This document shows, piece by piece, positions 37,709-47,075 of a DNA stretch of 64,000 bases. Made by a program: the position numbers and the translations under genes. The number at the start of each line of letters is the position of its first letter. Positions within the stretch are counted from its first letter, which is position 1. The DNA lies in NCBI GenBank assembly GCA_023429995.1, contig JAEZCE010000005.1, positions 55,336 through 119,335 on the forward strand, given 5' to 3'. Source of the DNA: Bacillota bacterium (GTDB lineage: Bacteria; Bacillota; UBA4882; UBA8346). The notes below the pieces were generated by a model. The model did no database searches. It worked only from the letters and a program-made list of their open reading frames with translations, and was not told the DNA's origin.

Positions 37709-37838
37709 AGGGACTGTCTTCAATGGAAATTAACCGATAAAGATATACAATATCATAGGTCTTGCCTGATTTTTTAACGGCATCGCATATTGATATATCG
37801 AATCGATTTTAAAGTACTTTGAAGGCAGTCTCTTTTTA
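37709..37838 (+). terminator. Long-range stem with U-run; terminator or structured RNA
   Basis: GGGACTGTCTTCAA (37710-37723) pairs with TTGAAGGCAGTCTC (37819-37832), including two G-U pairs, and is followed by TTTTTATTTT. The loop of about 95 nt is AT-rich with its own short repeats (GATATACAATATC, GATATATCGAATCG). It may be the terminator of the 88-residue gene or a free small RNA. Confidence 0.45.
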
Positions 37839-37956
37839 TTTTGATTTCAAAGCAAGCAATAAGGCTTTATCAACGGAACTCCGGTTTATATTGGCTTGAA
37901 TAAATGAAATAATAAGCTTAAAATGAAATTAGAACAATTTCGACAGGAGGATATCG

Positions 37957-38943
37957 ATGAATAAGGTAAAATTAGGGGTATTAGGTGTTTCTCATTTGTT
38001 TGTAACCAAAGTCTTGCCGGCGTTGTTAAAATCAAACAAGGTGGAAGTCTATGGGATAGCTTCCAGGGATGGCGGAAAAGCGCGAGATGCATCTCTGGCA
38101 TATGGGATCACTAAATTTTATCCTTCCTATGAGGAACTGTTGATGGACAAATCTATCGAAATGGTTTATATACCATTACCCAACCATATCCACGCCGAAT
38201 GGATCAAAAAATCGGCCGACTATGGGAAACATATCATTTGTGAAAAACCGATTGCGCTCAGCGCTGAAGAGGCAAAGGAAGCCATTGAATATGCAGAATC
38301 AAAAGGCGTTAAAATTATGGAAGCCTTTATGTATAAGTTTCATCCCCAGTGGCGGCGCGCATTGGAAGCAGTGCGATTTCAAGAAATTGGTAAAATTACC
38401 ACAATTCACACTTTTTTCGGATATGACAATAAAGATCCCCAAAATATTCGCAATATAAAAGTAACTGGCGGCGGAGCATTACTTGATATCGGGTGTTATG
38501 CCGTTTCTTTATCTCGCTTTTTACTCCAAGCGGAACCCAAACGTGTTTTGGCGGTGTCTGATATCGATGCCGCATTTCAAACAGATATTGTAGCCAATTG
38601 CATCCTGGATTTTGGAACAATCAGGACTCTTTTTACCGTCTGCACTCAGACCTTTCCTTCTCAAAGAGTGTTGGTTTTTGGAACCGGTGGAACGATGACT
38701 CTGGAAATTCCCTTTAATATGTATTCTGATGTGCCGGCGCAAATCACTCTAAAAACAGCAGTTGGCACTCGGACACTGGAGTGCGGCCCTGCGGATCAGT
38801 ACATGTTGGAATTTGACGAATTTGCACTATCGCTCCGCGACCGCACGGCAATATCCATAACGTCGGCCGATGCAATTGATAATATGAGGGTTCTGGACGC
38901 TCTTTTTAAATCAGCCCAGTCCGGTCAGTGGGAAAAGGTATAA
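37957..38943 (+). CDS. Gfo/Idh/MocA family oxidoreductase
   Basis: 328 residues with AGGAGG upstream. The N-terminal Rossmann domain starts KVKLGVLGVSHLFVTKVLPAL (a GxxxxxxxxxP version of the GxGxxG loop: GVSHLF), followed by VYIPLPNHIHAEW, the family EKP motif CEKPIALSAEEA with catalytic Lys, and GGGALLDIGCYAVSL carrying the Asp/His-region (here IGCY replaces the frequent GxHxxD form). These NAD(P)-dependent enzymes oxidise or reduce hydroxyls of sugars and inositols. MEAFMYKFHPQW resembles glucose-fructose or dihydrodiol dehydrogenase-like members. Substrate unknown; no sugar genes adjoin it. Confidence 0.93.
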   Translation: MNKVKLGVLGVSHLFVTKVLPALLKSNKVEVYGIASRDGGKARDASLAYGITKFYPSYEELLMDKSIEMVYIPLPNHIHAEWIKKSADYGKHIICEKPIALSAEEAKEAIEYAESKGVKIMEAFMYKFHPQWRRALEAVRFQEIGKITTIHTFFGYDNKDPQNIRNIKVTGGGALLDIGCYAVSLSRFLLQAEPKRVLAVSDIDAAFQTDIVANCILDFGTIRTLFTVCTQTFPSQRVLVFGTGGTMTLEIPFNMYSDVPAQITLKTAVGTRTLECGPADQYMLEFDEFALSLRDRTAISITSADAIDNMRVLDALFKSAQSGQWEKV

Positions 38944-39058
38944 AATGATTGGCAAATTTTGAAAAAAATCCTCTAAAAATGCAGGAAAAATAGGAAATTT
39001 AAAGAAAAGCTTATATTGATTTATATTTATCCATCAACACGTTTCGGATAGGTGTACC

Positions 39059-41197
39059 ATGAAATTAATTTCATTGAATAAAATTACTGATAATATGGTC
39101 CTCGCCAAAAACGTTTATGCCCGGGAAGGCAATGTATTACTTGCGAAGGAAGCCCCCTTAAAGCGGAATTATGCGACAAGATTACTGGAATGGGGCGTAA
39201 ACTCGGTTTATGTTCGAGATAACCAAGGGGACCAACTTGAAATCGATGAGGAATTATGCCAACAAGCCCAAAACTCCGTTTTTTCCTATTTCCATGAATT
39301 TTTAGCGGATGTAAATCATAATCAACTGCCTGAATCCATGCAGCAAAGGCTGGAAAATATTTTAAAGGCCTTAATCACGGATCGGAATATCCTGTGGAAT
39401 TTGGTAGAAATGAGAGCGGTTAGCGAGGATATTTTCCGCCATTGTGTCAATGTTTGTATAATATCCATGATTATTGGATCATTTCGCGGTTATCCCGATA
39501 ATCGACTCGCTGAATTAGCGACCGGAGCCATGTTGATTGATTTAGGTAAAATAACCGTTGCCCATGAGTTTTTAGACGATCCTAAAATTTCTTTAACGCG
39601 GGAAAATATTGAAATCCAGGAGCATACACGGCTGGGGTTTGAAAAGCTGAAACAATTAAAAGGAAATTATGAAATTGCCGCCCAAGTTGTTCTGCAGCAT
39701 CATGAAAAGTATGACGGAACCGGTTTTCCCCAGGGATTGAAGGGCGATCAGATTCATGAGTTTGCCCGTATTGCCTCCATAGCCGATATATTTCATTTAC
39801 AACAACATTATATTCAAGATATAAGCCCAAGTCAAATCATTAGCAATTATAGCGGTACATTTTGCGATCCGGAATTAGCCCAATTGTTCTCCAGGGAAGT
39901 TGCTCCTTTTGTTGACAGTGGCAAATCAGGTAAGGAAGATCCGTTTCCAGCCGAGCGTGGGCGCGAAACCTCTCCGGAGACTGCCGGACCGATGCCGCTG
40001 CCTGAAATTGATAAAACCGAAATCCAAAAGTCATCCGATACTGAATATCGACATGATTCCGGAAGCAAACAGGAAAATGGGTCTTTGTTTTCGAAAATGT
40101 TTGGCCGTTTTGGGACGAAGGACAATATGGATGAAATCCCGGATTCCAAACAAACCAAACCGGATTTGTCCATTGATACGGAGCAGCAAGGGAAGAATCG
40201 GCTCAACCCTCTCTTGGATGGCTGGAAACAGGATCAGGGAACCGTTGTTTCAAGTCGGGCGGGTGTAAGCCCTATTCCCCAAAATAATATGGCTGAAAAG
40301 GATAAATTTGTTGTATATCCTGAATGGTGTGAGCATACCAAAGCGGCTGCCCTAAAAATTATAACCAGAGCATTAACGAAAATCAGCACGGATTTGGTTC
40401 CCAAAGCAGCCATTGAGACCACGCAAAAAACTATAGAGCAGGTCATCGAAAACAACGACGTAATCCGCAATTTGGTAAGGATTCAAGCTTTGGAAGAAAA
40501 TGTTTTTGCACATTGTGTTACTGTGGGACTTTTGTCCGTAATGACAGGGGTTTCTTTAGGTTATAACCGGGATCAATTAATTGAACTCGGAACAGGTTCG
40601 CTCCTTGTCGATGTGGGAAAGGTCGAGATATCGCGAAGGTATAATGTGGATGCCCGGTGGTTTGGAACAACAGAGTATGAGGCCATCATGCCGGAGCACA
40701 CTCAATTCGGTTTTGAAGAACTATGGAAGATGAATCCCAACACCAGCATTCCATATATTGCCTTGCAGCACCATGAAAGATACGATGGTTCAGGTTATCC
40801 GGTGGGGTTAAAAGGCGAACAAATCAATGAACTGGCCAGGATAGTCGCTCTCGCCGATGTCTATGATTCATTAATCTACGAAGGAATGAATGGTCAAAAA
40901 TTATTGCCCCATGAAGTCATCGAATATATCCGGGATTTTAGCGGATCTCATTTTGATCCTGAAATTTGCCGGGTATTTTTACAAAATATGATTCCTTTGT
41001 TGGTGGGTTCCAATGTATTACTCAATACCGGTGAAAAAGCCACCGTAATCCGGATTAATAAAGATTTGCTGGCTAGACCGTTGATACGAGTGATAGTTGA
41101 TAAAGAGGGCAATAAGCTGGCAACGCCCATTGCGAAAGATTTAGCAACGGATTTAACATTATTTATCGTAGGAACCTTGAAGGATGAAGACTTTTAA
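39059..41197 (+). CDS. Double HD-GYP-like protein with altered HD motifs
   Basis: 712 residues. Residues 1-60 are the N-terminal domain often found before HD-GYP (GMVLAKxVY-type: NMVLAKNVYAREGNVLLAKE). Two HD-GYP units follow. Unit 1 (about 75-285): H128, IDLGK at 160-164 where HDxGK is usual, EHTRLGF H189, HHEKYDGTGFP at 214-224, IADIF. Unit 2 (about 425-645): H485, VDVGK at 517-521, H547, HHERYDGSGYP at 571-581, ALADVYD. Both lack the His of the HD pair but keep most other metal ligands and the GYP segment. A 130-residue low-complexity linker joins them. The family hydrolyses cyclic di-GMP; here one or both units may only bind it. A paralogue lies at 42613. Confidence 0.88.
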   Translation: MKLISLNKITDNMVLAKNVYAREGNVLLAKEAPLKRNYATRLLEWGVNSVYVRDNQGDQLEIDEELCQQAQNSVFSYFHEFLADVNHNQLPESMQQRLENILKALITDRNILWNLVEMRAVSEDIFRHCVNVCIISMIIGSFRGYPDNRLAELATGAMLIDLGKITVAHEFLDDPKISLTRENIEIQEHTRLGFEKLKQLKGNYEIAAQVVLQHHEKYDGTGFPQGLKGDQIHEFARIASIADIFHLQQHYIQDISPSQIISNYSGTFCDPELAQLFSREVAPFVDSGKSGKEDPFPAERGRETSPETAGPMPLPEIDKTEIQKSSDTEYRHDSGSKQENGSLFSKMFGRFGTKDNMDEIPDSKQTKPDLSIDTEQQGKNRLNPLLDGWKQDQGTVVSSRAGVSPIPQNNMAEKDKFVVYPEWCEHTKAAALKIITRALTKISTDLVPKAAIETTQKTIEQVIENNDVIRNLVRIQALEENVFAHCVTVGLLSVMTGVSLGYNRDQLIELGTGSLLVDVGKVEISRRYNVDARWFGTTEYEAIMPEHTQFGFEELWKMNPNTSIPYIALQHHERYDGSGYPVGLKGEQINELARIVALADVYDSLIYEGMNGQKLLPHEVIEYIRDFSGSHFDPEICRVFLQNMIPLLVGSNVLLNTGEKATVIRINKDLLARPLIRVIVDKEGNKLATPIAKDLATDLTLFIVGTLKDEDF

Positions 41198-41236
41198 TTG
41201 GGAAAACCGGGCGTTTCCTTAATCATTTACGAATTG

Positions 41237-41263
41237 AAGACCTCGTGGAAGGTCTTTTTTTTT
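41237..41263 (+). terminator. Terminator after the first HD-GYP-like gene
   Basis: AAGACCT-CGTGGA-AGGTCTT stem followed by nine T. Confidence 0.85.
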
Positions 41264-41403
41264 ATAAATAGGCTTTGAGCGGCTAATACAAAAAAAGACC
41301 TCTAGAAATTCAATCTTAAAACCTCACGGTGGAATTAAAGATAGATTGGCAGAATGTCGATGAATATAAATGAATGGTGTAACGGGTAAAAAAAGGGGAT
41401 GAA

Positions 41404-41769
41404 ATGAATGTAGAGGGATCGAAGGCAGTTTTGGGAGGTGATAATATGGTTTTTTCACCGATCAATTCTCATAATGAAAAAAAAGCAGAAAAGGCAAATA
41501 ATATATCGCATTTCCCGAGTCGGGGCACAAAGGAACTTTTACGAAATATTTTAGGCCCTGATTTCGATGATTATGAGATTCAAGATGGTGATAATTTGTA
41601 TTTACCAAACCGCAAAAAAGAGATCACCCAAGGGAATTTTGCAGCCGTCGCCCAGCAGTCTCAACGCACAAAAGATGATCCAATCGCAAAACCACCGGGA
41701 TCCCTTAAGGATTTTTTGGTTCGATACGTTTTAGGGATTCATGAAAAAGCAATCGAGTCAAACTTGTAA
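41404..41769 (+). CDS. Protein of unknown function between the two HD-GYP paralogues
   Basis: 121 residues; ATG at 41404 follows AAAGGGGATGAA, and an ATG at 41446 after GGGAGGTG is an equally good start (107 residues). The chain is hydrophilic and largely disordered-looking, with two short amphipathic stretches TKELLRNILG and LKDFLVRYVLG. Similar short pieces (SLFSKMFG and SLFRHLLG) occur in the linkers of both neighbouring HD-GYP-like proteins, suggesting a shared docking motif. No signal or membrane segment. Confidence 0.6.
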   Translation: MNVEGSKAVLGGDNMVFSPINSHNEKKAEKANNISHFPSRGTKELLRNILGPDFDDYEIQDGDNLYLPNRKKEITQGNFAAVAQQSQRTKDDPIAKPPGSLKDFLVRYVLGIHEKAIESNL

Positions 41770-41974
41770 ATGATTGGATTCACTGCAACCAGTTAAAGTA
41801 AATTCTTTAGAGTCCGGGAAACTACTTTTGGAATAGGTAAACGTTATGAACGTGACCATCGAAAAAACAAAAGATAGTTGGACCCGAAAACTTAAAGATT
41901 AGGGCATTGATTCACAACAAGCCATTCGATCCTTCTACATTCATTTCATCAGATCCAGGTAGTTTTATTCTTTT

Positions 41975-42013
41975 AAAAAGAGATCCTTTTATATGCACAG
42001 GATCTCTTTTTTT
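41975..42013. terminator. Bidirectional terminator between convergent genes
   Basis: AAAAAGAGATCCT / AGGATCTCTTTTT stem with A- and T-runs on the two sides; serves the 121-residue gene on plus and the zinc-ribbon gene on minus. Confidence 0.85.
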
Positions 42014-42024
42014 ATCATTGGCGA

Positions 42025-42429
42025 TTATTCTTCGGAGAAGTCCGACACCGGAGCCTTTTGGCCGCATTGCCCACAGTATTGGGCGCTTTCTGCAAGTTTT
42101 GCCTTACAGTTGTTGCAATATACTTTTCCTAATGCGGTTCCTGCATGTAAATGAATTAGACTCAATTCCTCTTTTTTCTCCTGTAATTGTTGCTCCAAGC
42201 CGGCAATGGAATCGCACTTTTGAATCATTTCTTCCTGATGATAAAGATTAGCGCGAAACATGGCATACACTGCTTGCCCCAATTCTCTCAAGGAAGTGTT
42301 AATTTGTTCCTCCAAAATTTCCACTTGTTTTTTAATTTTGATATCTTCCAGCACTTCTTTGGAACGAATACTTACGTTGGATATTCCTTTTTCAAGCTCT
42401 TGTTTTACTTTTTGATAAAATTCGGCCAT
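42025..42429 (-). CDS. Coiled-coil protein with C-terminal zinc ribbon
   Basis: 134 residues, ATG at 42429 with AGGAGG just upstream. Residues 1-95 are helical with coiled-coil spacing (VEILEEQINTSLRELGQAVY, GLEQQLQEKKEELS). Residues about 103-124 hold a zinc ribbon, YCNNCKAKLAESAQYCGQCG (CxxC...CxxC). This layout is common in small cytoplasmic Bacillota proteins of unknown role. It is oriented against both HD-GYP-like genes and does not appear to be in their transcripts. Confidence 0.82.
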   Translation of the reverse strand: MAEFYQKVKQELEKGISNVSIRSKEVLEDIKIKKQVEILEEQINTSLRELGQAVYAMFRANLYHQEEMIQKCDSIAGLEQQLQEKKEELSLIHLHAGTALGKVYCNNCKAKLAESAQYCGQCGQKAPVSDFSEE

Positions 42430-42612
42430 GAAAATCCTCCTGTTTAATTACGATTGAATCTGATTATTGATATGTAAATTCAGCATGAATATTCCTGATT
42501 TTGTAAGGGAGGGTTAAATTTTATGACGTTTTGCAGGAGAAAAGAATTATTTTCGCGAAATCAATAACAAATTTTCACACCACAATAATAAAAAAATTAC
42601 TTCAAGAGACTC

Positions 42613-44610
42613 ATGAAACTGATAACATTAAACAAAATCAACGACGGCATGGTTTTAGCGAAAAATATTTATACCCGAAAAGGTAACGTGTTACTGGCTA
42701 AAGATGCTTGCCTTAAATTCAGCTACATTAAGCGTTTGTCCGAATGGGGTGTAAACTCGGTATATGTTGTTGATAAACAGGGCGATACGGTAGAAATTGA
42801 TCAAGAACTGTATTTACAAGCTAAAGATGACTTGTTGCATCTGATGGAAGATTTCACCAATGAATTAAGCGAAGAACAACTTCCGTCTTCGATGAGACGG
42901 ACTATCAACGAGGTAATGGTTAAAATGCTTTCTGATAACCAAGTTCTTGGAAATTTGGTTGAAATCAGAGCAATGAACATCAATGCTTTTCGCCGTTTGG
43001 GAATGGAATGCATTTTTTCAATACTAATCGGCAACTCTGCCGGTTATGATTTGGAACAGTTGGCGCAAATGGCGGCAGGGGTTGCTTCCCTCGGTAATGG
43101 TCAAACGGATCTCGCCAAGAAACTTTTATGCGCTCTTGGGCCGCGTCGGGAAAACTTAAAGCAGAATCAAGATTCAGAAAGTTTGGAAAGGCTTTATGAA
43201 TTTCATCAGAACTATGAAGTAGCTGCCCGGATCGTTTTGGAGCGCTACGAAAATAATGATAATAACAATTTTCCTCAGGAATCGACAGGGAATAAGATTT
43301 CTCAGCCCAATCCTTTATTCATAGAGAATAAAGATTTGACCCGAATGAATATTTTTGAAGTGGAACTCGAAAGGCCTGAATTATTTTCAAAAGAAACCGT
43401 TTTTCCATCCACAAAGAATAGCCGGGAATATTTGGAGGTTTCCGCTGATCCTGGAGGCAGCCATGATTCTTCATTGTTCAGGCATCTTTTGGGTGTGTTG
43501 GGAAATTTTAATGTTGGATTGAAAGAGCTTGCTCGAATTGTTGAACCATCACTGGTGAGTCAAGCCGTGACTTTGGAAGATCCCCATTTAAGAGATGACC
43601 AACTTCAATACATCCCGGAAAAAGTGAGTTCTTTGAAACACCAAGAAATTGGGCATCCGTCGAATAACCATCGCCATGATAGTTTATCTCAAAATTCGAG
43701 TAATATCAGGGACAGCAGTTTTTTAGTCACACCGGAGCAGTTCTCCGTGACTCAATCCGAAGCTTTAATAGTTGCTAAACGGGAATTAGCAAAACTGGAT
43801 CCGGAATTAATTCCTCCCCACGTGATTGAAACCACCCGAACAGCTCTTGGAGAAATGCTCGCCAGCGAAGAGTTGGTGAAGGATCTGGTTGCGATTCAGG
43901 CATTGGATGGCAGTGCTTTTTATCATTGCCTGAGTGTGAATTCATTATCGCTCATGGTTGCCGCTTTCATCGGTTATACTCCTTCAAGACTGAAAGAATC
44001 GGAGATTGCAAAACTAGGGGTAGATTCGGGTAAAATGCAAATTGCCAGGAAATATAAAGCAGTTGAGAGTTTGCTTGGCAGTCATTCCTCCGACCCCTGG
44101 ATAGTGAAAGCCGCCCATTTAAGTTTTGACCACTTATGGCAACTGAAAACAAATCCGCAAGGAGCAGAGTTGATTTTCCGCCGGAAGAGTGAGTTTGATC
44201 CGACGCAGAGTGAATCCGGCGAATTGGTGAAAGAGCAAAACTTGGCCGAGATTGTAGCTCTGGCGGATACATATTTAACTTTAATGAATGACGGAATAAA
44301 CGGCCAGAAATTAATGCCTCATGAAGTCATTGAATATATCCGGGATTGTTACGGCACCCATATCAATCCTGAGGTTAAAAAGGCTTTTTTGCAATGTATC
44401 AGCCCCTTTTTAATTGGTTCTTATGTACTACTGAATAATGGAGAGAAGGCAAAAGTGCTCAAGGTTAACCCGAATTTTTTAACTAGGCCGATGATTGAGG
44501 TGCTTTATGATCAGAATGGTCAGAAACTTTCGCCACCTATCCAGAGGGATTTGAAGACCGACTTGACATTGTTTATTATCAGCGCATTAAAAGATGAATT
44601 GGATCAATAA
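42613..44610 (+). CDS. Paralogue of the double HD-GYP-like protein, fully degenerate
   Basis: 665 residues, clearly homologous to the 39059-41197 protein: same N-terminus (NDGMVLAKNIYTRKGNVLLA), linker and C-terminus (MPHEVIEYIRD...GSYVLLNNGEKAKVLKVN...DLTLFIISALKDE). In unit 1 the HDxGK position reads SLGNGQ and the HHEKxDGxGYP segment reads ERYENNDNNNFPQ. In unit 2 they read GVDSGK and RRKSEFDPTQS. No catalytic metal site can remain, so the protein should be a structural or regulatory partner, or a ligand sensor. The start at 42613 parallels that of the paralogue; ribosome site AAGAGA is weak. Confidence 0.85.
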   Translation: MKLITLNKINDGMVLAKNIYTRKGNVLLAKDACLKFSYIKRLSEWGVNSVYVVDKQGDTVEIDQELYLQAKDDLLHLMEDFTNELSEEQLPSSMRRTINEVMVKMLSDNQVLGNLVEIRAMNINAFRRLGMECIFSILIGNSAGYDLEQLAQMAAGVASLGNGQTDLAKKLLCALGPRRENLKQNQDSESLERLYEFHQNYEVAARIVLERYENNDNNNFPQESTGNKISQPNPLFIENKDLTRMNIFEVELERPELFSKETVFPSTKNSREYLEVSADPGGSHDSSLFRHLLGVLGNFNVGLKELARIVEPSLVSQAVTLEDPHLRDDQLQYIPEKVSSLKHQEIGHPSNNHRHDSLSQNSSNIRDSSFLVTPEQFSVTQSEALIVAKRELAKLDPELIPPHVIETTRTALGEMLASEELVKDLVAIQALDGSAFYHCLSVNSLSLMVAAFIGYTPSRLKESEIAKLGVDSGKMQIARKYKAVESLLGSHSSDPWIVKAAHLSFDHLWQLKTNPQGAELIFRRKSEFDPTQSESGELVKEQNLAEIVALADTYLTLMNDGINGQKLMPHEVIEYIRDCYGTHINPEVKKAFLQCISPFLIGSYVLLNNGEKAKVLKVNPNFLTRPMIEVLYDQNGQKLSPPIQRDLKTDLTLFIISALKDELDQ

Positions 44611-44638
44611 TTCGTTAAGACTATCGAGGAAACGTAAA

Positions 44639-45217
44639 ATGAAAAAGTGTCTTTCTCCGGAAGATTTCCGGGAATTGAGCGAAACCCAAAAAAGTGCTTT
44701 ACGGGATCTATGGCTGCCCTGTAAGTATGATTTAGCGTTTGAAATTGTCTGGAGAGACGTTGAAAATGACATCCATGATATCGCTATTATTTTAGTTTTG
44801 GATGCCAAAGTCCATAGTACACCCAGAAATTGTGAAGTGATCTTAAAAGTCTATTATCCTAACGGTATTCCGGAATATGGAGGCTTGGAAGCCTCCTCCG
44901 AGGAGGACGATAGCAATGATTGGGATATCTCAACAGAAAACGGGGACGATTTTACAGGACAGCCGGAGAACGGGTTTATGGAAAACCAAATGAGCCTGGA
45001 TGAGAAAAACGAACGATCTGAGGAACACTATATCAACAAAGAAAATTGTTTGCCACTTTTAAATATCGGTCAAATGATCGACATATTAAAGGAGCATCAA
45101 GGAGAGCCAAATATCAGTTTCGCCCCGGAAGAAGCGGTTTGTTATGTCGGCGGAAGTGAGTTTTCCGGGGAGGAACTATGTGATGCTTTGTGGGAAGCCG
45201 TTAAGAAGTTGTTATAA
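44639..45217 (+). CDS. Acidic protein of unknown function downstream of the degenerate HD-GYP paralogue
   Basis: 192 residues from the ATG at 44639, 9 nt after GAGGA; the frame is open from 44594 but without a ribosome site. An N-terminal folded-looking part (SALRDLWLPCKYDLAFEIVW, IAIILVLDAKVHSTPRNCEV) is followed by an acidic low-complexity stretch rich in Glu, Asp, Ser and Asn, and a C-terminal helical part (LPLLNIGQMIDILKEHQGE, FSGEELCDALWEAVKKLL). It begins 28 bp after the paralogue's stop, so cotranslation is likely. No family recognised. Confidence 0.72.
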   Translation: MKKCLSPEDFRELSETQKSALRDLWLPCKYDLAFEIVWRDVENDIHDIAIILVLDAKVHSTPRNCEVILKVYYPNGIPEYGGLEASSEEDDSNDWDISTENGDDFTGQPENGFMENQMSLDEKNERSEEHYINKENCLPLLNIGQMIDILKEHQGEPNISFAPEEAVCYVGGSEFSGEELCDALWEAVKKLL

Positions 45218-45222
45218 AGAAA

Positions 45223-46836
45223 TTATTCGACTCCCCGCTGAGGGGCAGTTAAAAACTGGATTTTGGCATTTTTTTCTACTGCCGAACGGAAAGCCCATTC
45301 GCTTCGAAATAGTGCTACCGGCCGTTCTTGAACATCTTCCAGCAGCAGGTCGCCCTGGAGATCAATTTTGGACTTTGCCGTAATCTCTTCGCCAACTAAC
45401 CAGCGGGCCATTACATAATTCAGATGCTGTAATTGAATTTCGGCGCCGTATTCGCTTTGCAGCCTGTAGCGCAGCACATCAAATTGCAGGCTACCAACCA
45501 CTCCGACGATAAAGGATTCAAAGCCGGTGTCCGGTTGCCGGAACAGTTGGACTGCGCCTTCTTGGGACAGTTGAGTGATTCCCTTGATAAATTGTTTGCG
45601 TTTCATGGTATCAGCCGGTTGAATCCGGGCGAACAATTCCGGAGGAAATACCGGGAAATCTTCAAATTTTAGTTTGTTGTTTTCCGAACATAAGGTATCC
45701 CCGATTGCAAAAATTCCCGGGTCAAATAAACCGATAATATCACCGGGATAGGCCTCATCGACAATTTCTCTTTCCTGGGCCATAAATTGTTGGGGTTGAG
45801 CAAGTTTTATCGGCTTACCGGTTTGAACATGATGAACAGTCATTCCCCTGGAAAAAACGCCGGAACAAATCCGGATGAAAGCCAGCCGGTCACGGTGAGC
45901 CGGGTTCATATTCGCTTGAATTTTAAACACAAAGGCTGCAAAATCTTTGCTTTCCGGAGATAACTCGCCAATAGAAGACTGGCGGGCTAAAGGGGCCGGG
46001 GCTAACTGTAAAAACTCCTCGAGAAAAGGCCGAACTCCAAAATTAGTCATGGCGCTGCCGAAAAACATCGGTGTTAACTTGCCATTAAGAATTCGTTCCA
46101 GATCAAAGGCTTCTCCGGCGGTATCCAAGAGTTCAATGTCGTTTTTGAGAGCTTCATGAATATTGGCTCCTAAGATTTCGGTGAAAGCCGGATCATCGGC
46201 GCTTCCGATAGTGGATTGGAGCGCCCACTGGCCATGGGAGCCATCATTGTCAAATAATTCAATTTGGGCTTGACGGCGGTTATAGACTCCGCGATATTCC
46301 CCGTTAATTCCGATCGGCCAATTCATTGGATAGGACACTATCCCCAAGACTTTTTCGATCTCTTCCATTAACTCGAAGGGATTTTTGCCGTTACGGTCCA
46401 ATTTATTAACAAAGGTAAACACCGGAATACCCCGTTGTTTACAAACTTTGAAGAGCTTAATGGTCTGGGCTTCAACGCCTTTTGCGACGTCAATCAACAT
46501 GACCGCGCTATCTGCAGCCATTAAAGTACGGTAGGTATCTTCACTGAAGTCCTGATGCCCGGGTGTATCTAAAATATTGATTTTATAACCACTATATTCA
46601 AATTGAAGGGCGCTGGAGGTTACTGAAATTCCACGTTGTTTTTCAATTTCCATCCAGTCAGAAACGGCATGTTTCTGCGCTTTTCTAGCTTTTACCGAAC
46701 CCGCTAAGTGAATTGCTCCGCCATACAGGAGAAGTTTTTCCGTTAGGGTGGTTTTTCCGGCGTCCGGATGGGATATAATAGCAAAAGTACGACGCCTTTT
46801 AATTTCCTTTTCGAGTAGTTCTTTTATTTCCGACAT
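45223..46836 (-). CDS. prfC: Peptide chain release factor 3
   Basis: 537 residues from the ATG at 46836, 9 nt after GGAGG; longer starts up to 46866 have no site. The GTPase domain shows G1 SHPDAGKTTLTEK, G2 RGISVTSSALQF, G3 DTPGHQDFSEDT and G4 NKLDR, with the RF3-specific KARKAQKHAVSDWMEIEKQRG. The later domains include QFMAQEREIVDEAYPGDIIGL and PPELFARIQP. RF3 uses GTP to recycle RF1/RF2 from ribosomes after peptide release. Standalone gene, convergent with the gene at 44639 with only 5 bp between stops. Confidence 0.97.
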   Translation of the reverse strand: MSEIKELLEKEIKRRRTFAIISHPDAGKTTLTEKLLLYGGAIHLAGSVKARKAQKHAVSDWMEIEKQRGISVTSSALQFEYSGYKINILDTPGHQDFSEDTYRTLMAADSAVMLIDVAKGVEAQTIKLFKVCKQRGIPVFTFVNKLDRNGKNPFELMEEIEKVLGIVSYPMNWPIGINGEYRGVYNRRQAQIELFDNDGSHGQWALQSTIGSADDPAFTEILGANIHEALKNDIELLDTAGEAFDLERILNGKLTPMFFGSAMTNFGVRPFLEEFLQLAPAPLARQSSIGELSPESKDFAAFVFKIQANMNPAHRDRLAFIRICSGVFSRGMTVHHVQTGKPIKLAQPQQFMAQEREIVDEAYPGDIIGLFDPGIFAIGDTLCSENNKLKFEDFPVFPPELFARIQPADTMKRKQFIKGITQLSQEGAVQLFRQPDTGFESFIVGVVGSLQFDVLRYRLQSEYGAEIQLQHLNYVMARWLVGEEITAKSKIDLQGDLLLEDVQERPVALFRSEWAFRSAVEKNAKIQFLTAPQRGVE

Positions 46837-47075
46837 CCGCATCATCCTCCGGAATTTAATCAACAATCATTTATTATATATGAAGATCAAGGCGAAATGC
46901 AATAGTTGAAGTAAAGTTGCCTTCTCTACAGGTAAAAAGGAAAGGAGCACCATCCAATTCAGCAGGAGAATAAAAAAAATTCCCGAAATATTTTAGTAAG
47001 TTCAACCCGTCATGCAAGTTAACACCCCAATAACTTGGATTTATCGAAAATGTCGATCTTTAGGGAGGATATTGA

